Source: Hericium rajendrae
Lineage: Eukaryota > Basidiomycota > Agaricomycetes > Russulales > Hericiaceae
Assembly: GCA_033439255.1 (NCBI GenBank)
Contig: CM065887.1
Location: 1-64,000, forward strand
Direction: 5' to 3'
DNA: 64,000 nt
The position numbers were made by a program, and so were the translations under genes. Each line of letters starts with the position of its first letter. Positions within the stretch are counted from its first letter, which is position 1. Under the pieces are notes generated by a model. That model saw only the letters and a program-made list of their open reading frames with translations, was not told where the DNA came from and did no database searches. This document shows positions 33,773-46,889 of the stretch, in pieces.

Positions 33773-36700
33773 AAGGTGGATACATCCGGAAGTCCACTTG
33801 TCTCTGGCTGGCTGGTGAGGACTTCACATGTCTCATTCAGTTCCCCTCTCCCTGGACGTGGCATCCATGTCCAGGTTCCTTATCTCAAGCGACGATGTCA
33901 AGTCATCTTATCGCTATTCGCTGGAGAGCCGCGTTCTTGCTCTCCGGTCTCATTCCCTTGTCGACAGTGATCTTGTTGACAATGGGCTTGGTATCTGAGC
34001 CCATCAGTTTCGGATCAGGGAGCCCTTGCTCCACTTTGCCTTAGAGGTCATCGAGCGACTTCAATCGTTGCTCGATCAAGTTGGGTTTTGCCTGCCATAC
34101 CCCCCGAGTTCTGTCTTTATGGTCGACAGGGATCTCGTTCTCTGTTCCTGTCTCCATGGGTCACCGTCTCCCTGGGACGTTCGTTGGGCCTGGCGCACTT
34201 TGCAGGCACGAGTCGCCGAAGGTGTCGATATCCTATTCCAGTATGCAGGTGCTCTTCCTCCTGCCATCAAGACTCCTCCTCCTCCTCGAGTTGAGGACCT
34301 CAGGGACGTGGAATCCATGTCCCTGGCAGTCTCAGGAGCTCTCTACCTTCGCACAGAACATGTCCCATGTGTTCTCTGGCCACTGTCTGTTGACGCAAGA
34401 CTCGCTCGGCCATTCCAGGCCTCCTCCTCCTCTGGGCAGCTCCCTGCCTCCAGCTCCTCCTTCGGCCCAATTCTGGCTGCTTGGAGGGCTCTATATGCAT
34501 CTCTAGTCCTCATAGAGATGCTTCGCTTCATCGCCCTATCAACAGGGCCTTGCCTCGAGAACTCCCATGCCGAGGAGAGGGTCAGGGAGCCTGGTAGTTC
34601 ACCCCCTCTCTAACTCTCTCATTTCTGGACGGATTCCCTCGGTTTCTTTTGTATCCTATTCGCTTTTCAAACGCTTTCCACCTCGCTTCAAGTCCAGGAG
34701 GCTGGGGGGGCTGTAGATCGCTGAGATCAGGCTCTGTCAGGCGATGTAGGGAGGGTTTGGATGCAAATCGTGCTTTGTACGTTGCCCCTGCTCCTTAAAC
34801 CACTCCACCATCCTCTTTGCCTTTTCAAACGCTTTCGAACGAGCCCAAGAACGTCTCAAGCGCTCCAGCGGTTGTCAAGATATCTTCATGCTCTCCTCAT
34901 CCTCCCTCTGAAGCAAAATTTCACTGTATTTCCTTCAAATTTTCTTCTATTCCTTCGAAACTTGCTCCGTGGAATCCATGGAGCATTTGATACACTTTCG
35001 CATAACCGCTTTCACCCTGGGAGAAGACCCAACCTGTCAAATCTTCGCCATAGTCCATCTCCTATGGCCGGACTATCCTGGGGCTCATGAAGTCAGTTCT
35101 GCACGGATCCTTATACGGACAGGACGCCTCGATTCGGACCATCCACACGAATCCAACGAGCCCTTGCACGAGCTGATTGGAGCCCTAGTTCCCATTTCAT
35201 CGGCGATCCTGCTCTGCCTGGAGGAGAGATCATATTGCACTGCTGTATCTCTCCTTTCCCTCTATCGATTTGGAACCGGGTTTTTGCACGTCAATGTGTG
35301 CCTTTAGGACCGTTCCGCTCACCAGGATGCTTTTCAGAGTGTCCAGCCATCCCCTTGGAATCCGAGGGTATCAAGGACGCTTCCTGGTGCGCTAAGATGG
35401 CCATAGCGTGGCGCTCATGCTAGCTATGACCAAACGGACTTTTGGCCCGAGTCCGCATTGCAAATACGCTTCGAACGAGCCCTCATACGTCCAGATCCGA
35501 CCACCGGTTCTCATTATGCTCGAGGGGCTACTCACCCTGCTGCCCCTCCTGAGTGCCAGCTGGTATCTCCCTTAATACTGGACCGATTTCGAAGCGGTCT
35601 TTTGCACTCGACTCGCATTATTGACCCGGTACTGGAACACCAAAACGATTTGAGGGATGTCCAGCCGTTCCTCCGGAATTGTGTCCATAGTCCAGGGGAT
35701 TCCCCAGGCAGCCCCAGCTCCATATCTCCATGACCAGGGGTGCTATCAACAAGCGGTTTCTTGTCATCTATTCCTTTATTTCACCATATTCATTCGTCTT
35801 AAGACCAGGAGGCTGGGGGGGCTGCCAATGGCCGGACTTGGGCGACCCTGGGCGATGTAGTGGCACTTGGATGAAGCTCTGTGGTATCCACTGGAGCTTC
35901 ATTCCTCCTGTTCTTCCTACATTCAGCCTACCCTTTGCAAACGCTTTTCAACAAGCCCAAGATCGTGCTGATTGGTCCAGCCGTTCTCAAGATCGAATCA
36001 TCTCCTCTTCCTCCTCCCTCTGGGGCGAAATTTCCTTGTATCTTCTTCAATTCTCCTCCAATTCTTTCGAAACCTTTCTCGGTGGAATCCACTGAGAATT
36101 CGCTTTCGTATTCCTGCATTTGTTCTGCCCTGAGAGGCTCCTTTCTTTGCCATCTCTCTGGCCCTGCCTGTTCTTCAGGCCAGACTTATCTCTACACCCA
36201 AGGCCGAATATCTGGCGGATTGTCAGACGGTTTGAACGCCCAAGTTTGCGTTTTTAATGCGATTCCAACAAGCCCTCATACGACCTGATACGACCAGCCC
36301 TTCCCATTCCACCTACGGGGCCACAGCCTCTGGGAAGGGTCCAGACTGCATAACCATATCTCCACCGTCCGTGGACCAATTCCTAAGCGGATTTTTGCAT
36401 CTGGACCGCAATAATCGTCGTACTCTGGGGCACCCAAAACGTTTCTACAAACGCTATCCCATTCCGTTGGATTCCAATGGAACTGATGGCGCTCTTGGGT
36501 GCCTTAGAAGGCTTGTGCGCTCGATTCACATGTGCTATCGCTGCAAACTCTTCTGGCCCTTAACACGTTCATAAAAGGGATTTAAACAAGCCCTCACCCA
36601 TTGTCATCCACCCAGCCGTTCCCATTCGACCTTCGCCTGGCTTTTGCAGCTAGCCATCCTCCCTATCCTGCCACATCTCCTTCGTTTCTGGACCGATTTG

Positions 36701-37939
36701 GACGCGGATTTTTGCGCTCTGCTCGCATACTCGAGCGCTTTTGAATCCCTATACAAGCTCTGGGGTATTCTATGGCTTGGGTAGTCATCCAGCAAGTCAC
36801 TTGGCGATTTAGGCCTCTTTTGGCTCGGCCATATCTCGGCATCCAGACCACTAATCAACAAGCGGATTTTTGCGTCTCCTCCGCATTGTTCACATCTCCA
36901 AAACGTGCCCTCACACGTCCTAATCCGACATGACCTCGCTCTGCAAATCCCTTCTCTCCATCCTCATCTCCTTCAACATCCTAGGGATGGCATCCATCCC
37001 TTTCTCTGCAACCCTCACTGCTCTTCCGCTCTGCGATCCTCATTCAATCCTGTCTACTCTCAACTCAAATCTCCTGCACCAGTCTGGGGGGGCTCGCATG
37101 CCTCACTCATCGTCCGTCCTCGACCCCACCATCCACCCATATTTTGGACTTCCATCTAGTTTCTGATGCGGAGTCTGGGGGGGCTTGTGTGACTAGGGCC
37201 TGTGGCACAGTTTTCAGGATTTTGGGACCTTAGAGGTATGGAGGTTTCGCTCCCCCTGTCCATCTACTGGGAGTACCTGCACAGAGCTAGCGATGGGGGG
37301 CTATAGGGATGTATAGGAGGGAGGCTGGAGCCTTGCAGAGCACTGGATCCAGCATTCCTTTGGAGTCAGACCCTTAAGGGCTGAGAGCAGCTGGGAGCTG
37401 CATAGGAGCTTGTGAGATCCTGCCTTCCTGCTGTGAGCAGACTGGAGGAGTGGCTGGATGCCTCAGGCCTCAGCCATCCTGAGACCAGCTTGGAGACCTA
37501 GGAGCTGAAGAGATCCTGTCTCTTTGCTGAGAGCAGTCTGGAGTCTGGGTGGCTGAGATAGCCTGTGGCCTTGGCTTAGCATCTTTCATCCTTCCCTTTT
37601 GGATGTGAAGTGCTGCAGCTGGAGGACTTGTAGCTTGGCTAGGGTTGGAGGCTGCTCTGTTAAGAGAGCTTGGTGCAGTTAAGTCTGGAGCTGCAGAGCT
37701 TCACATGCAGATTTTCTCTTTAATTTTCTTCTCTAATTTTTCACTCTAAATTTTTACTCTAATTTTTCACTTTTATCTTGTTTCTACTTTCTTCTCTAGA
37801 TTTTTCTCTAATTTTTCTACTTTAACCCTTTTTCTTCTTTCTTCTTTTGTCTTGTTCCCTTTCTGCTTTGTTCATTCTCAGCTTTGCACTACTCACCTTG
37901 TGTTCAGGAGTCTCAAAGACCAAGAAAGTGGGGGGGCTC

Positions 37940-38426
37940 TGTAACGGATGGTTTATCAGTTACTACTATAGTCTTCTACTTTCTTACTCTTTTCTACCTG
38001 GCTTACTTTTCGAGTTTTACAGAGTTTCCTTATTAGGATAGCTGAGTTTGAATCATGTACTTAGAGCGGATTTCCTTATTGGGAATAAGGATCTATCTTG
38101 CCAACTCACCACCATCTGTCTGCTTTTGTCTCAGTCTCTGCTTGTTCTCCTCATATCTGAAAGGTTCTCTTGGGATCCAACCCTCAAAGGAAGGTGTGTG
38201 GCCCCCAATACCCTCATCAGGAGGTCTATATCTGCTGCTGGCCCTCAGAGGAGGTGCCAGCTCATCACTCATCTGCTTGGCTGCAGGACTGAGGCATCCT
38301 CGGTTCTGTTAGCTCTAGCTCGTGGACTCTCTCTAGGAGGTCTACGACACCTTTATACCCTCCTCACTCGCTCGCCTACCTTGGACTTCCCGGACAGTAG
38401 CGGCTCGACCTCTATCGTCCGTTACA
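37940..38426 (+). repeat. 3' LTR of the non-coding element
   Basis: Direct repeat of 33,286-33,772; preceded by the purine tract at 37,922-37,939. Confidence 0.93.
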
Positions 38427-38497
38427 CTTTGGTCCTTCTGCTCTCGTGCGTTGCGTTCCTTGTCTCACGACCGCCCTCGGGATTTTGTGCACTCAAC

Positions 38498-40576
38498 ATG
38501 GCTCACCCATCATCATCTCGGCGTCCTAAGGTACGTTGCATGTTTCATTCATTTTTAATGGTATTTGATCAATGTCTGATGTCGGAAATCATGCATTGGT
38601 AGTCCTTCTCCTTTCCCTACTCCGCCTGGACACCGCTACAGTCTTCGGGGGAACTTATCGCCGCAGCAAATACACGGATGATCCCCACGCCGTTGGACGG
38701 TTCTGCGACGCCTCAACTCCAGTTGGACGGGTTATGGGGCATGCATGAATGGACTCGGTTTCCGCAGATTTTTGATCCCTCCGCTCCGTTTCTAGCATAC
38801 ATCTCTGTATTGTTCTTGAGCTCGAGTGAGTGCCATGCCGTCCTCGGACGTGCTGTGTCGAAGGAAATATGGACACCACACCCTAGTGATCGCCAGAAGC
38901 ATGTTGCCGAGCCGTCCGTCCTTGATGCCCTTCGTGAAGAATGGGAATGGGCGACCGCGATGACAAGACGGGTTTTCCCTGCCATCCAGGCCACAAAGGG
39001 CATGGAACATATCGTGCTGCCCCATACTGCATGTGTGCGTGCTCTGGATTGCTACGAACTACTCAAGCATGGCATTCGTGCCTGGCGCGAGTTCGTCATC
39101 GTTTTCCGCCATCTGCAGCGTTGTCTTCTGGAACTGGTAGCCTTCGATGAGTGGTGGTCGGACTGTCATATCCCGGAATCCATACGAAAAGATAGTCTTG
39201 CTGTTCGGGAGCATCGGGGTAGATGTCGGGGTGTCTACGCACCAGATCTTGTCGTCTATTCAGGTTTAGCCAAGTCGGGGGTTGCTGTGTATATCATTCT
39301 TAAGGCCGATGAATGGACTCTGGACTCGGACAAAATCACTCGAATGACCCAGCGGGATGTTCGATGCAAGCTTGCTCCGTGGCCTGAAGCGACGCTCAAG
39401 CACAATGGACCTCATTGGTGGTACCCTCCGCTCGTCAACGATGCGAGAAACTTCGAGCCTGCCGCGCGGGGGTGTGCTCCTCGGGATGATCATTTCAATC
39501 CTACAGATGAGTACAAGGCAGTTCTAAAGAAGCGAGAGGAGACATCGAAAGGTAAGTTTCGAATTTAGCTTATGTGGTGTGTTGAGGCTGATCTTCTTCG
39601 TGCAGCACAGTCTCGACAGCCAAAGCCGGACATCCCGCATAACGAGTGGCGACGATGGTACAATACCTCCGATCCGCCACCGTGGATGCGTCGGCCTGTC
39701 GAAATCTATCGAAATGCGATGTACATGGTGAACCCCCACACGATGAAAAACACCGGCACCTCATGCCCCTTCCAAGTCCCTCCCTTCCATCTATTTTGGG
39801 GCGCTACTCCTGAGAATCAAACCACCTTCTTCCGACACGTTCTGCTCTTACGACATGCCTTAGACAAACGGTTTGCTCGCAATGCACTTGGTCTCAATAC
39901 GCGCGACTGGAAGCGTATCCTCGGAGACTCGTATTGGCGTTGCCAATGGCCAATTGTAGGCGACACATTCAACGCTGCTGTCGACCCTGCATATGACTCG
40001 GATCATTTCTGGGTGTATGGGGGCTCCATCATTTTTGGCCCTGACAACGACACCATCATTGCTAATCCAGACAAAGCGATCTCTCCCCTGGACTGCGGCT
40101 GTCCCGTTGACAATGATGCTGCGAACGACCCGGATATTCGCTATGCAGTTTTGTACCACTTAGCCTGCCAGACGATTCAGTCAGATTTTGACGCAATGCA
40201 CGCGAAATGCATCAATCCCTCATCCACGTCCGTCTCGAACAACGATCTGCGAAGGGCTATTAAGACTTTTCTTGGGTCGACAAGCGATGGGCGCCAGGCT
40301 CTGTACGAGCTGGAATGGACGAGGCGGATTGAATGGGCGGCGGCGTTGAAAGACGTCTTGCAGCATTGGCCGGGCTTTGATCAGCAAAAATGGCAAAGAG
40401 TCTCCCGTATGCGAGATGTGCGCTTGGATGTGTTGGATGAACAGTCATTCCAGAGCGTGGAGCGCCAATTACTGACGTTCTATGTACAGACTTTTATCGA
40501 TCACTTAGGATATCTTCCAGCACCCCTACTCCCCGCTCCTCCCTTCCAGGAGATTCGTTGCCAGTGTCATCGGTAA
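38498..40576 (+). CDS. Gene A, hypothetical KDZ-cargo protein, intact (3 exons)
   Basis: Exons 38,498-38,530, 38,603-39,551 and 39,606-40,576 join through GT-AG introns to 1953 nt, 650 residues plus stop, with no lesion. I do not recognise a domain. It is a mixed alpha/beta-type protein rich in Trp (for example KHNGPHWWYPPLVNDARNF, RRWYNTSDPPPWMRRPVEIY and HLFWGATPENQTTFFRHVLLLRHAL), with a Cys pair in the LDCGCPVDN segment, and no signal peptide or membrane segment. The start MAHPSSSRRPK is chosen because the first intron follows directly and a pyrimidine-rich leader precedes it. It lies just downstream of the LTR element, which may have separated it from its promoter. Function unknown. Confidence 0.7.
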
Positions 40577-40889
40577 ATCTCGGCAGTTCGTATCTTGTAT
40601 CACAGTAGCGTTTGGTATCTTGATTTTTTAATGATCGAGGTCGTAATCTGTCTGCCCTCCCAGTGCCCCTTAGCACAAGCGACATGTCTCTTGAGCCACC
40701 ATTGTGAGGCGAGTCCACATCCGTTATGTCAAAGCGACGAGTACAGTGGCCCAAGCTAAGTCACTTCATTGTCTTAATTGTTGGAAATAGGCCGCTTACT
40801 GCTGGGACGCAGGAGTTACCTCGCGGCTCATTGGTTTTATATCGCTGATAGAGCAAGCGCAATCTTATTGCCTGTACTCTCACTTCGAC

Positions 40890-42148
40890 ATGCCGAAAGC
40901 TTCTCGCCCCCTCATCCCTGCGCCCACCCCTTACACGCCCATGCGGCATCGAGCAGGCCCCGAACCCGCACGTCGCTTCGACCCGACCACTCCCAAAGCA
41001 AACTCGGACTCGAGCTTAGTTGGCACGAAGACCGAGAAGCGGAAGGAAAACCAGAGGCGCATTCGCAACGGCTTGGAGGCCCTAGCTTCGAAACCTCCAA
41101 GCATTGTCAAACATGTACATCCGGGCTACAGGGTTACTGGTCCTCATCTTGCCGTGGGAGATACAGATATTTTGGATGCTGGGCGCTGGTATCGGCTCAT
41201 AAGTAATGCGTATCGAAAGCTTCTGATGTTTCTAACTTCTTCGATAGTGTGTTCCTGTCAGCCGCAAAGGTCCACGATGCTGCTTTGAGTGGCTCACCCC
41301 ACGTCTATCGCCAGACCTCATTTTTCGCACCAAACCACTTGCATCTTGGTGGCTCATCAAGGATGAATTGAAGCCAAAGACGCGGGATCACCAAGCCTTG
41401 TCAGCTACTTCTAATGGTCGCCACGCAAGTCACCCGTCCCTCACGAAGAACGACGATAGTGACACGGATATGGAGTTCTGCGATACACCGTCCGCCGTAC
41501 GCGTGAAGCTGGACGATAGGCACCGTCGGGAGGTCACTGATCAGGAAGCCTCGATTGAGATTTCCGACAGTGAAGACGAGGGTTTGCCAGTGAGCGGCGT
41601 ATGTGCTGCCACGTCAAGCATATCGGTACCTCGCAATGCAGAGAAGATGTCCACCCGATTGGTACGTGCATCCAAGTCTCCTGACCTGGACGACAACGTC
41701 ATTGTCACTGTAATGGCATGGTATTCCGTGAGCTAATTCCTCGAATTTTCCGCTTCCTCGCACTGATGAAATTCAGGATGTTGATTCCCCGTCAATGAAA
41801 GCCTTGTGCGCCCGACGGGGAAAACGTCTTGTTCTCAATGATCACAAGTTGGCTTTGGGAACAATAGGACTAGACGGACCTGTCGAGCAGTACGCGGAGT
41901 CTACACGGAAATGGCTGGCCTTGCGGTGGGATACCCCAGTAGCCGTGGTCGATGGAGGATTGGTGCTCTTGCGCGCTCGGGGTGTAAGGCACATGATCGA
42001 TTGGGAGGACCATACTCAGCATATTTTGGATGAAGGAGCATCCCGGGCTATGCGTGCCTCAGCCCATATGGCAGGGCCTTCCTCAGGTTTCCGATCCTCC
42101 TCCCCTCCCTTGCTATCTTCTCCAACGGATAGGATTGGGCGTCACTAG
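40890..42148 (+). CDS. Gene B, hypothetical KDZ-cargo protein (3 exons)
   Basis: Starts MPKASRPLIPAPTPY at 40,890. Exon 1 is Pro/Arg/Lys-rich with a conserved-looking VKHVHPGYRVTGPHL segment. A first intron lies around 41,190-41,265 (several possible splice sites; a ctaac branch site near 41,230), then CCFEWLTPRLSPDLIFRTK and an acidic stretch (SDSEDEG). A second intron (gtattcc...attcag, ~41,720-41,774) leads to an exon starting DVDSPSMKALCARRGKRL and ending at 42,148. No domain recognised; the basic N-terminus and acidic middle suggest a nuclear or DNA-associated protein. It follows gene A by ~310 bp on the same strand. Confidence 0.5.
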
Positions 42149-42716
42149 TTAATTTTTTTTTTCATATATTAACTTCAATTCATTTGTATCTTACTGTACG
42201 CTTTTACGATTGTCACATTATGCTTAACTGGCGCCCCGCAGTTCGAGTTCATGGATGCAAAACGATTGACTAATTTGTTCGAGAGCAGATCTCCGCCGGT
42301 CATCCAATGCCTGTCCATGCGGCAAAATGACGATGAATAGAATCGGTTAGCGGATAATCGGTTCGGTGGACCAAAGCGCTCTGCCTCGTTGGCCGTGTGG
42401 ACTCGGGATCGGTCGGATTGGCTCCGGATGGATTGTCTTCGACAATAGTACGCAACCATTGTTCATCGGTGCTGCGGACTTATCCTTTTGTAGTGCGCAG
42501 ATCATGGAGCAGGCCGCATCGTAAGCGTCATGGATTGACGTGAATACAAGAACAATCGTATGTTGCCACCTTGAAACAATAGAGTCGTACTTATCTATAT
42601 AAGCAGTGCATCGCTGTAGTGTGCGCGCTTTCCCTGCCCCTTCACTATCGTCTATTTCTGAAAGTACCGTTATTGCCCCCCTGTCTACTCTCCATTGCTT
42701 AACGCGCATCGGTCCC
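42149..42716. other. Intergenic between genes B and C
   Basis: The 3' end of gene B and promoter of gene C; the last ~100 bp is pyrimidine-rich with a short TATA-like stretch (tatctatataagca, 42,592-42,605). A 209-codon minus-strand frame overlaps gene C's first exon and has no motif. Confidence 0.45.
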
Positions 42717-43070
42717 ATGGCTTCAGTCAACATAGACAATGGCAGTGTCGCGAAGGCAGGCTCCCTTACTGATGAACAAAAGCAATGGCTCCGAACGAAG
42801 TATCTTCCCAACTTTCTTGCGTTACAAGATAACACACTTGCGAAGGGAGACCAGTCTAATTGGGTAAGGCAGACAGTCCTCGATGACTTCCACAAGCACT
42901 TCATGAAAACCACGAGCCGTACGGAAGTTTTTGAGGTATGTCTTAGATTACTGATGTTCGCCTCCATATTTCTCATATGTCTTCTATGTACAGAAAATCA
43001 AACGATGGTTCTATAATCGAGGGTCCAAAGCTGGGAAGATCAGGCCACTGGTGGTGAAGCCACCGAAGAA

Positions 43071-43361
43071 CATCAGGAAAAGGGGAAATGTCTGACTGTC
43101 TGACTGTCTGACAGTTGTCTGAAATGTCTAAACTTCTGACCCACATATGGATGGAATTACATATAGATTATTATTATATAGAGCTCAGATAGACTCAGAC
43201 TTCAGTCTGACATCAGACAAAAATGTCTGAAAGGCACTTGACGATAGGGACCCGTCTAATTGGTCTGATTGTCTGATCATCTGGACCAGACAGAACCAGA
43301 CAGAATCAGATCAGATTAGACAAAGTCAGACACCATTCAGACAAATGCTGGTTTACTGATG
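43071..43361. mobile_element. MITE-C, 291-bp copy
   Basis: Starts catcaggaaaagg, ends ggtttactgatg, flanked by AA at 43,069-43,070 and 43,362-43,363. The interior is rich in tgtctgac and its complement. No coding capacity. Confidence 0.85.
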
Positions 43362-45227
43362 AAGCCAAGGCAGACGAACGGCGAGTTCTTGTTTCGTCTT
43401 GCGGAGGCCGTTCAAATACGCGATGGAATGCAAGATCTCCGTGAGAAGACTGGCGAGCAAGACAACCTCAAGTTGTGGAGGCAAGCGGCAAGGGATAGTT
43501 GGCTGGAGCTCACGCCAGATGAGCAAGCGGAGTGGCATGCGAAGGCTGGGCAACAGAACGAGGAGCGCAACAAGCCTCCGCCTGTGAAACACATTTACGA
43601 GTGAGTACGATCTTCGTTGAATGCCGTGGGGATGTTACTAATCGCTCACTTCGTCAAATAGTAACCAACCTGGTGTTCTCCCTGCTGTTGTAGGCGCACT
43701 TGCACTGTTGTGCGGGTGCTTTGGAACCAATACGGCGACGTGGTATTTTTCGTTCAAGGTGCATTCAGAAATGCCGAGGGGCGAATCAAAACATTCCAGT
43801 GCGTACTGTTCTATCACGCTGCTGCTTTCGAATGCCAGCTCATGTGCTATGGCTGTATACAGCACCTCGGTACAAGATGGTCCTATGGGTTTCGGGGCAG
43901 ATAGTATCGATGGTTATAAAAACGGGTTCCGGCGGCAGTTCAAGGAATGGGTGGAGGAAGTTCTTCCAGGTATGCATTATCCTTTTCTGTCATCGTTTCG
44001 GCACTGATCGCGCTGCCAGTTCAGGAAAGCGAAGAGCTTGAAGACGATACGCACGGTAGCATTCAGTTTGATTCAAGCGGGCGCCCGATACTACCTGCCT
44101 TGGAAATGGAAACCATCACGCCCCTCGATCTAGGCAAAGTCCTTCAGGAAGTCTTCGAAGGGTTATGGGGTATGCAATTCATTCTTCGCATCCACTTCAA
44201 TTACTTAAAATGTTCTGCTCCCTAGCTCGTTGTGTACCGAAGGGGGCAGGGCACAGGAAGGTCCCATGGGCACTCATTAACGATCACAGAGCTGCCTTCA
44301 TCAGAAACGCAAAGGAGTTTAGCCATTTCAAGACTCTGGAACCGACAAAAATGAATCCGCGCAACGTGTTCGAGCTTGCTGACATTATTCAAAACGCGAG
44401 TGCAGACGAGCCGTACCCATTTGCGTTCATCGTGGAGAACGAGGGGCGTCAACTTCTGGGCCTAGGTACCGGTGTTCGGGAGGACAGTCCCGGGACTGAT
44501 CGCCTGTCCTCGCGGCCACCCTCTCCAACACCACCCCCACCTCCTCCCCCACGTCCCGTACCGGTTCCTGCGCGGAAGCCTCAACCTGTGAAGACGACTG
44601 TGACATCGCAGCCCGCAGCGCCCGATGATGCTCTGCGAACTCCAGTTCGTGGCGGAATATCTACGAGGCAAGATACAACTCCAGTGCAGCAACCACTACG
44701 GGCACCAGGTCCTTCGCAAGCATCTCGAGTGCGTACACCTGTGCCTATCGCCAGTATATCCACGATGCCTGCTGTGCGTCGTTCTGAATTCGCAAGCGAA
44801 GACATTGGACCTTCTGAGGCTGAGGAGTCTGTGCTGGAGGTCGAGTCGGCATTGGAGATAGACGAATTAGTATCGTCACGAAACCAGACTGAGGAGCTGA
44901 GGCCCACGTCGCCCCCAAATTCTGCCGCTGCTGCCGCTGCTGCCGCTGCTGACGACGATGACGAGGGTGACGACGACGAGGATGATGATGACACCAAGCA
45001 GGATGCCGCCGCCGCCGGCCGACACGCGGACAGCATCAGGAACCTTCAAAACTTTCTGATGGATCCTGCAGAGTCTGATCAACTGCAAGACCTGATTCAG
45101 CTGCAGGCTCTAATTAGAGGACAATTTCTGATCAGAGATTTTATATTTTGAAGTTAATAACTATTGGCAGATATAGTAGTCATCCAACTCTAATCATTAG
45201 ATGCAACAAAGTTTTCAATATCTAAAA

Positions 45228-46889
45228 CTTGGGGGAAGAGGGCCGATGCTCTGCACGGCAATACGATTCCTTTTGAATTGTTCTAACTTTGTAGTATTAT
45301 GCTCACAGAATTAATAAGATAACAGAGAATTGAATATACTAGTATTGTAATGCTGCAAAGATCTCCATCTTCAAAGTATATTTTTTACACTTATCTCTTA
45401 TTTTTAAACTTTGTTACCAGCAAGAGTTGAACTAATGACAAAATAATGGTCACATGCAACAGCGAGCCCGGTCAGCCTCACTGTTGCACGTGACCTCTCA
45501 AAAATTGTGTTTACATTTATGAAGTACATAAGTGTGGCCTTTGAAGGTCTGTCAACTGTTGTATGTTGCCTAGATTGATTTTATTTTTGCCTTCTAGGGG
45601 TCTGAATCAATAATCTGGCTATATCTCTGTCAATTCTCTAGCTATGAACATAAACTCAAGTGTTTCAGAATAGAACTATCAATGGCCATATTAACATCAT
45701 TTTTACTGATTTTTCACACTACTCAGTATGTGCCTATTCTCAGATGATTTGATGATTTGCCCCTAGACTTGAATGATTTTTTCGATTTTTTCCTGCTTAT
45801 AAATTGCTTATGTAATCCGCAGCACGGGCAAAATGACGTACTCCCGTCCCCCTCATGATGTCATGGGATGGGAGTATGTCATTTTGCCCGTGCTGTGGAT
45901 TATGTAAGACCTTGAAAATAGGCAAATAGGAGGTTTTGTGATAATTCGAGTGTACCTCCTTAAGTACTGGAGATATCATTGGTCCCTTTATTGCATCAGA
46001 AAGATCTTTATTACACCTTTTCAATAACGCTAGGTACACTACAATTGGATGAGTCGATAAAAAGATATGGCCTCAACAAGTTTGCCCCTGCCTCTAACAC
46101 CAACCCTTCAGTAATCGCTACCGCGTTTTCTCAATATGTATCCGATCATCTTGTATAATATGCCGTTGGAAAGGTACGAATCAGACCTTTCCAAAGGTAT
46201 CTTTAGCGTGTAAATAGCGCCACTCATTGCTCTACTACAATGCAATCACTATGATCTCCTTCTCAAGGATATCTTTTGAAGTGATTTGCTCATATCTCAG
46301 TCATTTCTGGACCTATTGTTATGAAAACAAATGTTCTGAGGAGGTAAAATTTGCTCTCATTATATTACCATACATCACACTCACTTATATCAATAAAAAG
46401 ATACAGACTTTACTATGAAGTACATTTATCCACTATCTTGTAACAAGTTTGCACTTTTTCATACTGAGAACTTCTGGTCCTAATATGACTAGCATTGACT
46501 TAAATATGCATATAGTCTAATGATTTAGTTAGATTTAGAAGACTGAATATCTCTAAGAAATATCCAAAATTATAAGAATGGCAATTGGCAGAATCAAACT
46601 TATAACCTCACTTTACTATATGAGAAATTAGTTAGAGTAAATGATTCCAAGAAATTATAATGAGATATAAATGTTATGTATAATGATTGTGAACAGTGAT
46701 AGTGAGATATGTTGATTGTAAAATGAAATAAAAGAATTCAAGGTTGAACTGGAATTGAACCTGCAAACTCGTCAGATTGTTAACTTGTGATTATATAAGC
46801 CAACTGCCAAATGGGGATGGTCATCGTTTTGGTGTCATTTTCGATAGGAAAAGCCGGTATAGAGTAAACGATTCTAAGGAATCGTAATT
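45228..46889. repeat. tRNA-headed repeat R1, copy 2 (~1.66 kb)
   Basis: Starts cttgggggaagaggg and ends gattctaaggaatcgtaatt. An inverted copy is at 51,501-53,715. It contains a tRNA-like segment (minus strand, 46,741-46,827, B box ggttcaattcc), and palindromes at 45,448-45,496 and 45,807-45,908. No coding frame. Confidence 0.88.
45807..45908. repeat. ~102-bp near-perfect palindrome in R1
   Basis: Arms of about 45 bp built on aatccgcagcacgggcaaaatgac. The inverted R1 copy carries the same palindrome at 52,482-52,583. The strength of the hairpin would exceed anything else in the window. Confidence 0.9.

Larger units (their letters stand above)
33286..38426 (+). mobile_element. Non-coding LTR retrotransposon (LARD-like), 5.1 kb
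   Basis: Two 487-bp LTRs (33,286-33,772 and 37,940-38,426; tgtaacgg...ccgttaca), apparently identical, with target duplication ctttg at 33,281-33,285 and 38,427-38,431. A polypurine tract (agaaagtgggggggctc) abuts the right LTR, giving plus orientation. The 4.2-kb interior has no gag or pol motif in any frame. A ~1.1-kb internal module is tandemly duplicated (34,800-34,990 resembles 35,930-36,100). It would need proteins from another element to move. Confidence 0.9.

Noticed and set aside
33394-36574. Open frames of 100-216 codons in the non-coding LTR element
   Set aside because: Several overlap the LTR, none has gag or pol motifs, and equal-length frames exist on both strands.
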